From Pullibacteroides sp964436335 (GTDB lineage Bacteria > Bacteroidota > Bacteroidia > Bacteroidales > P3), in assembly GCA_964436335.1 (NCBI GenBank), contig CAYTCD010000005.1, forward strand, positions 1 through 38,993: DNA of 38,993 nucleotides, written 5' to 3'. Below the pieces are notes generated by a model that was not told the DNA's origin, searched no databases, and worked only from the letters and a program-made list of their open reading frames with translations. Below are positions 30,085 to 38,900 of the stretch, piece by piece (the stretch's first letter is position 1; each line of letters starts with the position of its first letter). The position numbers were made by a program, and so were the translations under genes.

Positions 30085-31401
30085 TTATCGGTTTGTATCG
30101 TTTGCCAAAGAATCCGCCGCAGGGGCGGTGAAGCGGGGCTGTTCAGGCTTATCGGGCGTAAAGGACAGATCGGGGACAATCTGTACCTTGCTTCCGTGTA
30201 CCAGTTTATGGTAGCCTTCCACCACGATGTTTTCGAAAGGGGCGATACCCCGTTCCACGATAACCGAATTTTCTATTTCGGGGCCTAATTCGATAAAACG
30301 TTTCTCGCAAACACTGTCCGGTCTTACCACAAAGATATAAGCACCGCCCTTGTCTATGATCAAGGCTTTCTGCGGCACCACCATCGCGTTTTCGCGCATA
30401 TCGAGCAATATCTTCACGCGCGTGGTCTGTCCGGGCAGAAGGATATGGTCTGGATTGGCGATGGCAGCCCGCACGGTAAAGGTTCCTGTTTGGGGGTCCA
30501 CCTGCGGATCGGCAAAATCCACCAAACCGCTGTACGGATATATAGTATTGTCGGGCAGGGTGATTGTGATGAAGGGGTTCCATTTCCTTTCCATCACTTT
30601 TTGTCCGATGTTCACATTTCTTTCTTTGCTTTTGAGATAATCCAGCCCTGTCATACTGAAGTCAACCAGAATGGTGTCGCTTTTTACCACGGTGGCCAGA
30701 AGCGATTTTCCTCCGGGCCCCACAAGGGTGCCGATATCTACGTTTCTTTCACTGATGTAGCCGGCAATAGGCGAGCGGACCGAAGTGTAACTGAGTGCCA
30801 TTTCGGCTTGGATAAGATCGGCCTTACTCATCTCCACTTCGGCCTTCGCGCTTTCGTGGGCGGCGATGGCATTGTCTAAGTCCAATTGACTGGCGGCGTT
30901 TTGTTCGTACAAAGGACGGATACGGTTCAGGTCGCGTTCGGCTTTTTGTTCCAGCGATCTGTTTTTGTTCAGCTGGGCCTTTACTTTCTCCACACGGGCG
31001 CGGTAAAGATTGGGGTCGATGACAAACAACAACTGGTTTTTCTTGATATAGGTACCTTCGTCAAAGAGCATCTTTTCCAGATAGCCCTCCACGCGGGCGC
31101 GGATCTCCACGAACTGTTGGGCGCGGATTCGCCCCACATATTCTCCATAAACCTCCATGTCTTTTATTTCTACAGGTTGTATGGAAACGGTGGGTAAAGG
31201 TACGGGTTCGGGACGGGAACGGAACAGGAAATACAAGCCTGTAATGAGACCGCCTGTTGCCACGAGTAGAATGATCCCTTGCCGGAAGGTGAGCCTCTGT
31301 ATCCGCGAGAGAAGATTCGCTGGCACGGATTTATATCTTTCGATTTTTTTCAACAGCTTTGTGCCGTTTTGAATCAGCTTTTCAGTGATTGAGGACATCA
31401 T
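30085..31401 (-). CDS. RND efflux periplasmic adaptor subunit (AcrA/MexA family)
   Basis: The adaptor bridges pump and channel across the periplasm. The 438-residue protein has a single membrane anchor (about residues 42-61: I-I-L-L-V-A-T-G-G-L-I-T-G) rather than a lipobox, then the lipoyl/barrel-sandwich halves (V-E-I-R-A-R-V-E-G-Y-L and V-R-S-P-I-A-G-Y-I-S) flanking a coiled-coil hairpin, and the beta-barrel domain with P-G-Q-T-T-R-V. The long basic cytoplasmic N-terminus (about 40 residues) is unusual. ATG 31401 or the adjacent ATG 31398 are preferred; a TTG at 31425 in the same frame is less likely. This gene heads the four-gene operon. Confidence 0.92.
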   Translation of the reverse strand: MMSSITEKLIQNGTKLLKKIERYKSVPANLLSRIQRLTFRQGIILLVATGGLITGLYFLFRSRPEPVPLPTVSIQPVEIKDMEVYGEYVGRIRAQQFVEIRARVEGYLEKMLFDEGTYIKKNQLLFVIDPNLYRARVEKVKAQLNKNRSLEQKAERDLNRIRPLYEQNAASQLDLDNAIAAHESAKAEVEMSKADLIQAEMALSYTSVRSPIAGYISERNVDIGTLVGPGGKSLLATVVKSDTILVDFSMTGLDYLKSKERNVNIGQKVMERKWNPFITITLPDNTIYPYSGLVDFADPQVDPQTGTFTVRAAIANPDHILLPGQTTRVKILLDMRENAMVVPQKALIIDKGGAYIFVVRPDSVCEKRFIELGPEIENSVIVERGIAPFENIVVEGYHKLVHGSKVQIVPDLSFTPDKPEQPRFTAPAADSLANDTNR

Positions 31402-31440
31402 GGATGTTTTTGCAGAAAGAAGCAAATATTGCTAAGATGC

Positions 31441-31448
31441 CAAAGGTA
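31441..31448 (-). promoter_or_regulatory. Possible -7 element for the RND operon
   Basis: Read on the minus strand, 31448-31441 is TACCTTTG, a perfect -7 element 40 bases before the adaptor ATG. The -33 match is unclear. An alternative is TTTG with a 20-base spacer before AATATTTG, slightly closer to the gene. Confidence 0.4.
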
Positions 31449-31560
31449 AACAAAAATATTGTGGTTTTGCTGTTTTGCTTTACATTTTCGATATGCGGTG
31501 GAATAATTCGGATAGTTGGGCTGTAAATTCGTACCTTCGCATGTTAAAAATCCGCACTGC

Positions 31561-32346
31561 ATGAACCGTCTTACTTTTTTGGGTACAGGAACTTCGCAGG
31601 GCGTGCCGCTGATAGGTTGCCGGTGCCCGGTCTGCACCTCGCCGGATTCCAAAGACAAAAGGCTACGCACCAGTGCGCTTATCCAGACACCGGAAGTAAC
31701 GGTGCTGATCGATGCCGGCCCCGATTTCCGCTACCAGATGCTGCGGGCGGAAGTGCAGCGCATCGACGCCATTCTGCTTACCCACTACCACCGCGACCAT
31801 ATCGCCGGCCTGGATGAGGTGCGTTCCTTCAATTATTTCCAGCAGAGCGCCATGCCGGTCTATGCCGACAAGGAAACCATCCGGGCGGTGCATTCGTTTC
31901 TGCCCTATGCTTTCGGCAAACACCGCTATCCGGGCGCGCCCCTTTTTAAACTGCATCAGGTAAAGACGCGGCCTTTTCATGTGGGCGACCTCACGGTAAG
32001 GCCCATAGAGGTGCTCCACTACGACCCGATGGCGATGCTTCACGGCGAAATGAAGGTAAACGCCTACCGAATGGGCGACTTTACCTACATTACCGATGCC
32101 AAGGTAATCGAACGCGCTTCGGTGGAAAAAATACGCGGCACCAAGACTTTGGTGGTGAACGCCTTGCGCCACGAGCCGCATCCCACCCATTTCAGCGTTT
32201 CCGAAGCCTTGCGGCTCATCGACGAAATCAAGCCGGAACGCGCCTATCTGGTGCATACCGGCCACGCCTTGGGCTATGCGCAGACCCAAGGCGAACTGCC
32301 CGAAAACGTACAGATGGCCTACGACGGCCTCACCATAGAATTCTGA
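31561..32346 (+). CDS. MBL-fold metallohydrolase (PhnP-like)
   Basis: The 261-residue protein begins L-T-F-L-G-T-G-T-S-Q-G-V-P, followed by G-C-R-C-P-V-C with S-K-D-K-R-L-R-T-S, as in PhnP-like phosphodiesterases. The metal-binding motif is T-H-Y-H-R-D-H (His75, His77, Asp79, His80). Further ligands are likely in L-H-Y-D, I-T-D-A-K and the late H-T-G-H. PhnP acts on cyclic phosphodiesters; the closest substrate here cannot be determined. ATG 31561 is preferred over an upstream in-frame non-ATG start (31516), because the family begins directly with this strand. The gene is divergent from the efflux operon and is followed by thyA after 18 bases. Confidence 0.88.
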   Translation: MNRLTFLGTGTSQGVPLIGCRCPVCTSPDSKDKRLRTSALIQTPEVTVLIDAGPDFRYQMLRAEVQRIDAILLTHYHRDHIAGLDEVRSFNYFQQSAMPVYADKETIRAVHSFLPYAFGKHRYPGAPLFKLHQVKTRPFHVGDLTVRPIEVLHYDPMAMLHGEMKVNAYRMGDFTYITDAKVIERASVEKIRGTKTLVVNALRHEPHPTHFSVSEALRLIDEIKPERAYLVHTGHALGYAQTQGELPENVQMAYDGLTIEF

Positions 32347-32364
32347 TTTTACAAAACACACACG

Positions 32365-33159
32365 ATGAAAGCCTATCTCGACTTGCTCCGCACTATTATG
32401 GAAAAGGGAACCGATAAGTCTGACCGCACCGGCACGGGAACGCGCAGTTATTTCGGTTATCAGATGCGTTTCGATCTTTCGGAAGGCTTTCCGCTGGTGA
32501 CCACCAAGAAACTCCACCTGCGCTCCATCATCCATGAACTGCTTTGGATGTTGCAGGGCGATACCAATATCGGCTATCTGCACGACAACAAGGTGACGAT
32601 TTGGGACGAATGGGCGGACGAAAACGGCGACTTGGGCCCCGTCTATGGCAAGCAGTGGCGCGATTGGATAACTCCCGACGGCCGTCATATCGACCAGATC
32701 AAGAACGTGCTCCGGCAGATAAAGACCCATCCCGATTCGCGCCGCCTGATTGTTACCGCCTGGAATCCCGCCGATGTGGACAAGATGGCCTTGCCGCCCT
32801 GCCACACCTTCTTTCAGTTCTACGTAAGCGAGGGCAGGCTTTCGTGCCAGCTCTACCAGCGCAGCGCCGACACTTTTTTGGGTGTGCCTTTCAATATCGC
32901 CTCCTATGCCTTGCTCACCTCCATGATGGCGCAGGTGTGTGGGCTTGAACCGGGCGTTTTTGTGCACAGCATGGGCGATGCCCACATCTACCACAACCAT
33001 TTTGAGCAGGTAAGACTGCAACTGAGCCGCGAACCCTATGCCTTGCCGCGCCTGCGGCTCAATCCGGAGGTAAAGGATCTGTTCGCTTTCCGCTACGAAG
33101 ACATCGAGATACAGAACTACCAGTGCCACCCCACGATTAAAGGGGATGTGGCGGTGTAG
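32365..33159 (+). CDS. thyA: Thymidylate synthase
   Basis: ThyA methylates dUMP to dTMP with methylene-tetrahydrofolate. The 264-residue protein has the same length as the E. coli enzyme, and the nucleophile Cys146 lies in L-P-P-C-H-T-F-F-Q-F. Other motifs are D-R-T-G-T-G-T near the N-terminus, W-D-E-W-A, G-P-V-Y-G-K-Q-W-R, R-S-A-D-T-F-L-G-V-P-F-N-I-A-S-Y and D-A-H-I-Y-H-N-H. In many relatives folA follows thyA; here a short-chain dehydrogenase gene follows after 45 bases. Confidence 0.97.
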   Translation: MKAYLDLLRTIMEKGTDKSDRTGTGTRSYFGYQMRFDLSEGFPLVTTKKLHLRSIIHELLWMLQGDTNIGYLHDNKVTIWDEWADENGDLGPVYGKQWRDWITPDGRHIDQIKNVLRQIKTHPDSRRLIVTAWNPADVDKMALPPCHTFFQFYVSEGRLSCQLYQRSADTFLGVPFNIASYALLTSMMAQVCGLEPGVFVHSMGDAHIYHNHFEQVRLQLSREPYALPRLRLNPEVKDLFAFRYEDIEIQNYQCHPTIKGDVAV

Positions 33160-33204
33160 AGGCACAAAAACATGCCTTGAAAAGAAACAGAAAAATATAG
33201 AAAG

Positions 33205-33960
33205 ATGAAAAAGACAGCTTTGATTACCGGTGCCACATCGGGTATAGGACGTGCTGTAGCGATCCGTCTGGCAAAAGAAGGATACCGGCTTGTGATAACC
33301 GGCCGCCGTAGCGAAAGATTGAAAGAAACAAGCGAGATGCTTTCTGCGTGGACCGAGGTGTTGCCATTGGTGTTCGATGTACGTCGCCTTGATGAAGTGG
33401 AAAAGTTTTTGGGAAATCTGCCCGCTGAATGGCGGGAAATAGACGTTTTGGTAAACAATGCCGGTCTGGCGGCGGGTTTGGAACCTCTGCAGTCGGGGTT
33501 GATAGACGATTGGGAGAGGATGATAGACACCAATGTGAAAGGTTTGTTGTATGTGAGCCGTACGATACTGCCCGGCATGGTGGCCCGTTGCAAGGGGCAT
33601 GTGTTTAACCTCGGTTCCATCGCAGGCAAGGAAACCTATATGAACGGTAATGTGTATTGCGCCACCAAACACGCCGTGGATTCGCTCACCAAATCCATGC
33701 GCATGGAATGTCTGCCCTATGGAATCAAGGTAACGCAGATTTGTCCGGGTGCGGTGGAAACCGAATTTTCAAACGTGCGCTTTCATGGCGATGATGAACG
33801 TGCAGCCAATGTTTACAAGGGTTTCACTCCTCTCAAAGGAGAAGATATCGCCGATATAGTGGCTTATTGCCTGAATCTGCCGGCACACGTTTGCCTGAAT
33901 GATATTGTGGTAATGCCCACGGCACAGGCAAATTCCGGCAATTTCCACAAGGTGTTGTAA
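33205..33960 (+). CDS. Short-chain dehydrogenase/reductase (YdfG-like)
   Basis: The 251-residue protein is a classical SDR: coenzyme-binding T-G-A-T-S-G-I-G at residues 8-15, G-R-R that favours NADP, N-N-A-G, the catalytic Ser in N-L-G-S-I-A-G, and Y-C-A-T-K with Tyr151 and Lys155. The segment P-G-A-V-E-T-E-F follows, as usual. Its overall pattern is close to YdfG-type enzymes, which oxidise L-allo-threonine, serine or 3-hydroxy acids; the substrate here is not certain. It probably shares a transcript with thyA. No terminator is obvious in the 64 bases after it, though the next operon has its own promoter. Confidence 0.9.
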   Translation: MKKTALITGATSGIGRAVAIRLAKEGYRLVITGRRSERLKETSEMLSAWTEVLPLVFDVRRLDEVEKFLGNLPAEWREIDVLVNNAGLAAGLEPLQSGLIDDWERMIDTNVKGLLYVSRTILPGMVARCKGHVFNLGSIAGKETYMNGNVYCATKHAVDSLTKSMRMECLPYGIKVTQICPGAVETEFSNVRFHGDDERAANVYKGFTPLKGEDIADIVAYCLNLPAHVCLNDIVVMPTAQANSGNFHKVL

Positions 33961-34024
33961 GGTCTTTTCAAGCTTATCACCGGTTCCCCCCGTCGGTACC
34001 GCCTCCGATCCGGGAAAAGGATGA

Positions 34025-34056
34025 TTTTGCAGGTGTTCCGTTTTTGTTTATCTTTG
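34025..34056 (+). promoter_or_regulatory. Consensus promoter of rimP-nusA-infB
   Basis: TTTTG (34025-34029), a 19-base spacer and TATCTTTG (34049-34056) match the Bacteroidetes consensus. The leader to the rimP ATG would be about 107 bases and contains a terminator-like hairpin. Confidence 0.75.
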
Positions 34057-34096
34057 CAATCGGTTTAGGGGAGAGACAAGCGGGGTGTGAAGGTAG

Positions 34097-34120
34097 AGGG
34101 GCGGTTGGAGCCCCTTTTTT
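34097..34120 (+). promoter_or_regulatory. Terminator-like hairpin in the rimP-nusA-infB leader (possible attenuator)
   Basis: AGGGGC (34097-34102) and GCCCCT (34110-34115) form a six-base-pair GC-rich stem with a seven-base loop, and the T run extends to 34120. It lies between the promoter and the first gene, so it would prematurely stop transcription unless bypassed. In E. coli the equivalent operon leader contains terminators tied to NusA autoregulation. No alternative antiterminator fold could be identified by eye. Confidence 0.6.
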
Positions 34121-34169
34121 ATTGCGGTTCCCGCGGGTTAGGCACGGATGGAACTTTATAATAGAGAAG

Positions 34170-34649
34170 ATGATAAACAAGCAAAAGATACAGGAATACT
34201 TGCATCAGGCGATGGCTTCGATGCCCGAAGCAGACTTGTTTGAGGTGAGCGTGTCGGTGTCGCCCAAAAATGAAATAAAGGTCTATATAGACGGTATGCA
34301 AGGGGTGAATATCGATAGTTGCGTGTCGATAAGCCGTTATATCGAACAGCACCTTGACAGGGATGCGGAGGATTTTGAACTTACCGTATCGTCGGCGGGG
34401 TTGGACCAGCCTTTGCGTGTTTTCCGGCAGTATGTGAAAAACATCGGTAGGGAAGTAAAGGTAACCGCTTCTACAGGCGAGACCCTGAAAGGTGTTATCG
34501 AATCGGCGGATGAAGAAGGTTTCAGCCTTCGGGTAAAGCCGAAGAAAAACACCCGCGCCGACAAAGATAAAGCCGCACAGGAGGAAATGCTCCAGGTTTT
34601 CAAATATCAAGCAGTGAAGGAAGTAAAAATTGTAATTTCATTCAAATAA
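34170..34649 (+). CDS. rimP: Ribosome maturation factor RimP
   Basis: RimP assists maturation of the 30S subunit. The 159-residue protein shows the RimP N-domain (L-F-E-V-S-V-S-V...I-K-V-Y-I-D), the family segment C-V-S-I-S-R-Y-I-E-Q-H-L-D and the V-S-S-A-G-L-D-Q-P-L motif, followed by a short SH3-like C-domain. It precedes nusA and infB, the usual operon order. ATG 34170 is chosen over an in-frame upstream start (34044), which would lie inside the promoter and leader hairpin and encode an unlike, Gly/Arg-rich leader. Confidence 0.92.
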   Translation: MINKQKIQEYLHQAMASMPEADLFEVSVSVSPKNEIKVYIDGMQGVNIDSCVSISRYIEQHLDRDAEDFELTVSSAGLDQPLRVFRQYVKNIGREVKVTASTGETLKGVIESADEEGFSLRVKPKKNTRADKDKAAQEEMLQVFKYQAVKEVKIVISFK

Positions 34650-34661
34650 TAGAATAGAACC

Positions 34662-35903
34662 ATGGAAAATCTGAATTTGGTGGAAAGCTTTTCCGAGTTT
34701 AAGGATCTGAAAAGCATTGACCGTGAAACGATGATGAGAATATTGGAGGATGTGTTCCGGGCTATGCTGATCAAGAAATACGGTACGGATACCAACATAG
34801 ACATCATTGTGAATATCGACAAGGGTGACTTGGAAATATGGCGCAACCGGGTGATAGTGGAAGACAGTGAGTTGAAAGATCCTGTATTGGAAATTCCTTA
34901 TTCGGAAGCCGTCAAGATAGAATCCGACTTTGAGGTGGGGGAAGAAGTGTCTGAAGCGGTTCATATCAGTGATTTCGGCCGTCGTGAAATTCTGGCGATC
35001 CGTCAGAACTTGGTTTCCAAGATTCAGGATTACGAGCACAACGTTATCTACAAGCGGTATAAGGAAAGAATCGGTGAAATCATTACCGGTGAGGTATATC
35101 AGGTGTGGAAACGCGAAATTTTGCTTTTGGACGATGCCGGTGTGGAGTTGGTGTTGCCCAAGAGCGAACAGATTCCCGCCGACTTTTACCGTAAGGGCGA
35201 TACGCTCCGGGCGGTGGTGTTGAAGGTGGATGTGAAAAACAACACACCGATTATCGTGCTTTCGCGTACCTCTCCCGTTTTTCTGGAACGCCTCTTCGAA
35301 CAGGAAGTTCCCGAAATTTTCGATGGTTTGATTACCATCAAGCGCATTGAACGCGAACCGGGCGAAAGAGCCAAGGTGGCCGTTGAATCCTACGATGACC
35401 GCATTGATCCCGTAGGGGCTTGTGTGGGTATGAAAGGGGCCCGTATCCATGGTATTGTGCGCGAACTGAAGAATGAGAATATCGATGTGATCAACTGGAC
35501 CAACAATCCCGAATTGTTGATTACCCGTGCCCTCAGTCCGGCCAAGATTTCTTCGATTAAGATAAACGAAGAAGAAAAAACGGCCGAAGTGTATATGAAG
35601 CCCGATCAAGTTTCACTCGCCATCGGAAAAGGTGGTTTCAACATCAAGTTGGCTGGCCGTATTTCGGGCTATGACATCGATGTGTTCCGCGAAAGCGGGG
35701 CATCCGATGAAGAAGATGTTGACTTGCAGGAATTCAGCGATGAAATAGAACAGTGGGTTCTTGACCAACTTACCGCCATCGGTTGCGATACGGCCAAGGA
35801 CGTATTGGCGATAGATCCTGAAGAACTGGCACACCGCACGGATTTGGAAGATGAAACCATTGCGGAAGTGAGAAAAATCCTTCAGGCGGAATTTGAAGAC
35901 TGA
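34662..35903 (+). CDS. nusA: Transcription termination/antitermination factor NusA
   Basis: NusA binds RNA polymerase and nascent RNA to promote pausing, termination or antitermination. The 413-residue protein has the N-terminal polymerase-binding domain (about 1-130), an S1 domain (about 135-200: I-T-G-E-V-Y-Q-V-W), KH domains (about 205-345, with V-G-A-C-V-G-M-K-G-A-R-I and L-A-I-G-K-G-G-F-N-I-K-L-A) and a short acidic C-terminal helix-hairpin region. It lacks the full duplicated acidic repeats of E. coli NusA, as is common outside gamma-proteobacteria. It starts 12 bases after rimP. Confidence 0.95.
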   Translation: MENLNLVESFSEFKDLKSIDRETMMRILEDVFRAMLIKKYGTDTNIDIIVNIDKGDLEIWRNRVIVEDSELKDPVLEIPYSEAVKIESDFEVGEEVSEAVHISDFGRREILAIRQNLVSKIQDYEHNVIYKRYKERIGEIITGEVYQVWKREILLLDDAGVELVLPKSEQIPADFYRKGDTLRAVVLKVDVKNNTPIIVLSRTSPVFLERLFEQEVPEIFDGLITIKRIEREPGERAKVAVESYDDRIDPVGACVGMKGARIHGIVRELKNENIDVINWTNNPELLITRALSPAKISSIKINEEEKTAEVYMKPDQVSLAIGKGGFNIKLAGRISGYDIDVFRESGASDEEDVDLQEFSDEIEQWVLDQLTAIGCDTAKDVLAIDPEELAHRTDLEDETIAEVRKILQAEFED

Positions 35904-35978
35904 TTCCGTTTTTTTAGACCCACAGAATCCCGACTGCAAGCGGATACTTGCAGAGCGTAACCCAGAAGAAAAAAATTA

Positions 35979-38900
35979 ATGGCAGAAGAAGCAAAATCGG
36001 TAAGGCTTTCCAAGGCCGCCAGAGAAGTGAACGTTTCGGTAGGAACGATAGTGGAGTTTTTGGGAAAGAAAGGCCATACGGTGGATTCCAATCCCAATAC
36101 GAAACTGTCGGGCGAGCAATATATGCTTGTACTGAAAGAATTCCAGTCGGACAAGGTGATTTCTGAAAAAGCACAGGGTGTGCAATTGGAATCCATTCCC
36201 AAGAAGGCTTCGGCCGAATTGCAAGAGAAGCCCGAGGTTCCGATAGAGGATGTGCCTGAAGTGGTGGAACCGAACGAATTGATTATTAAAACTTCCGAAA
36301 TAGGGGGCGAAATACCGGTAAAGAAAACCTCCAAGAAGCCAAAAGAAGAAAAGGCCAAGAAAGAGGAAACGGAAGCGGTTGAACCGAAGAAAAAGGAAAA
36401 GGAGAAGACGGAAGAGGCTTCGGCAAAGAAAACCGCCAAGAAAGCGAAAGAGGAGAAAGTGGAAGTAGAAATAGAGGTTGCGGTGGAGGAAAAGGTTACG
36501 GTGGTGGAAGAAAAGCCGGTGGTTGCAACGCCCGAACCGATGCCGGAAATGCCCGAAGAACCGGTGGTTGTGGAGCCTGAACCGGAAGAAACTCCCAAGA
36601 AAAAGGAATCCCCGAAATCGGTGGAGGTTGTCGAGTCGGCTAAAAGCCATGTGGCCGGTCCTAAGATCCTTTCTACGATGAACGCGCAGGAACTTGATTT
36701 GGCGCGTAAGGGTAAAGCGGTGAAACCCGAAAAGATAGAACATGTAAAGGTGGTGAAGCCCGAACTTGTGGTGGAAACGGTCAAGGATGCGCCTGTTGCG
36801 GAAGAAACCGCCAAAGAAGACAATTTCATCAAAACCGAATACATCAAGATAGATGGCCCCAAACTGACCGGTATGAAAGTGGACTTGACGCAGTTTGAAC
36901 GCAAGCCCAAGCCGGTGGCCTCCTCAAAAGAAAATCCCGGTACATTGGAAAAACGCCGCAAGCGTATCAAGAAAGACGGCGCACAGGGAGGAAGTCAGGT
37001 AACGGGACGCGAGGCCTTGAAAAAACTGTTCGGTAACGGAGACAACCAAGGACAGGGCGGTGCGCGTCAGGGTAAGAACCAGAACCGCAAGAATGAAAAG
37101 CCTCGTAATGCTTCCGCACCTGTAATGGACGATCAGGAAAACGAAAAGCAGATGAATGAAACGCTTGCCCGTCTGGCACCTATGGGCAAGTCGAAAAAAT
37201 CCAAGCATAGCCGCGATAAACGCGAGATGGTACATCAGCGTATGGAAGCCGAAATGGCGCAGGAAATGCAGGAAAGAAAGGTGCTCAAGGTTACAGAATT
37301 CGTAACGGTGAACGAACTGGCCACGATGATGAACGTGCCGGTAACGCAGATTATCGGAACGTGTATGTCGTTGGGTCTTTTTGTATCCATCAACCAACGT
37401 CTGAGCGCCGAACCTATTTCGCTTTTGGCGGAAGAATATGGGTTCAAGGTGGAATTTGTGGATGCCGAAGTGATTCATGAATTGGAAACGAGTCAGGAAG
37501 AAGAAGTGGGCGAAGAAGTGGGTCGTACCCCCATCGTTACCGTTATGGGACACGTTGACCACGGTAAGACCTCTTTGCTCGACTATATCCGCAAGACCAA
37601 TGTGATTGCAGGGGAAGCGGGGGGGATAACCCAGCATATCGGGGCCTACGAAGTGCAGTTGGAAGACGGTCGCAGGATTACATTCCTTGACACGCCCGGC
37701 CACGAAGCCTTTACGGCCATGCGTGCCCGTGGTGCCAAGATGACCGATATCGCCATTATCGTGGTGGCCGCCGACGACAAGGTGATGCCTCAGACGGTTG
37801 AAGCCATCAACCATGCGCAGGCCGCAGGGGTTCCTATTGTTTTTGCCATCAACAAGGTGGATAAACAGGCCGCCGATCCCGAAAAGATAAAGGGAGAACT
37901 GGCGGAAATGAACCTTTTGGTGGAAGATTGGGGCGGCAAGTACCAAAGTCAGGATATTTCGGCCAAAACCGGTATGGGAGTGGAAGCCTTGCTCGAAAAA
38001 GTGTTGCTTGAAGCCGAAATGCTTGACCTTAAGGCTCATCCTGAAAGAAAGGGCAAGGGTACGGTTATCGAGTCGTCTTTGGATAAGGGGCGTGGCTATG
38101 TGGCCAAGATTCTGGTACAGGACGGTTCGGTGCATATAGGCGATTTTATTTTGGCAGGGCCTACTTTCGGACGTGTAAAAGCCATGTACAACGAGCGTAA
38201 CCAGGCCATGAAAGAAGCAGGTCCTTCGCAGCCTCTGTTGTTGCTTGGGCTCAACGGCGCTCCCCAACCGGGCGATGTATTCAATGTGATGGCCGATGAA
38301 AAGGAAGCCAAGGAAATAGCCAACAAACGTTTGCAATTGCAGCGTGAACAGGGTCTCCGTGCCCAGAAGCACATTACCTTGGACGAAATAGGCCGTCGTA
38401 TCGCCATTGGCGATTTCAAGGAACTCAACGTGATTGTGAAAGCCGATGTGGACGGTTCGGTCGAAGCCCTTTCGGACTCTTTGCTCAAGCTTTCCACGCC
38501 CGAAGTTCAGGTAAACGTGATCCACAAATCGGTGGGTCAGATTACCGAAAGCGATGTATTGTTGGCTTCGGCTTCCGAAGCCATTATCATCGGTTTCCAG
38601 GTACGTCCTTCGGTGGCTGCCCGCAAGTTGGCCGAAAACGAACAGATAGATATTCGTCTGTATTCCATTATATACGATGCCATCAACGAATTGAGGGATG
38701 CTATCGAAGGCATGCTTTCGCCGGAGATTCAGGAAAAGATCGTGGCCAACCTCGAGGTGCGCGAAGTGTTCAAAATCAGCAAAGTGGGTACTATTGCCGG
38801 ATGTATTGTGCTGGACGGCCGTTTGGGTCGGAACACCAAAATCCGCATTATCCGCGACGGTATTGTGGTCTATACGGGCGAACTCGGTTCTTTACGCCGC

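Noticed and set aside
31663..33672. A 669-codon minus-strand frame opposite the MBL-fold, thyA and SDR genes
   Set aside because: It crosses three well-supported genes and contains no recognisable domain; long antisense frames are expected in this codon usage.
33994..34001. The palindrome CGGTACCG after the SDR gene
   Set aside because: An eight-base palindrome is too short to support a terminator or operator, and no T run follows.
36924..38525. A 533-codon minus-strand frame opposite infB
   Set aside because: It is antisense to conserved GTPase motifs, rich in His, Phe and Arg, with no recognisable domain.
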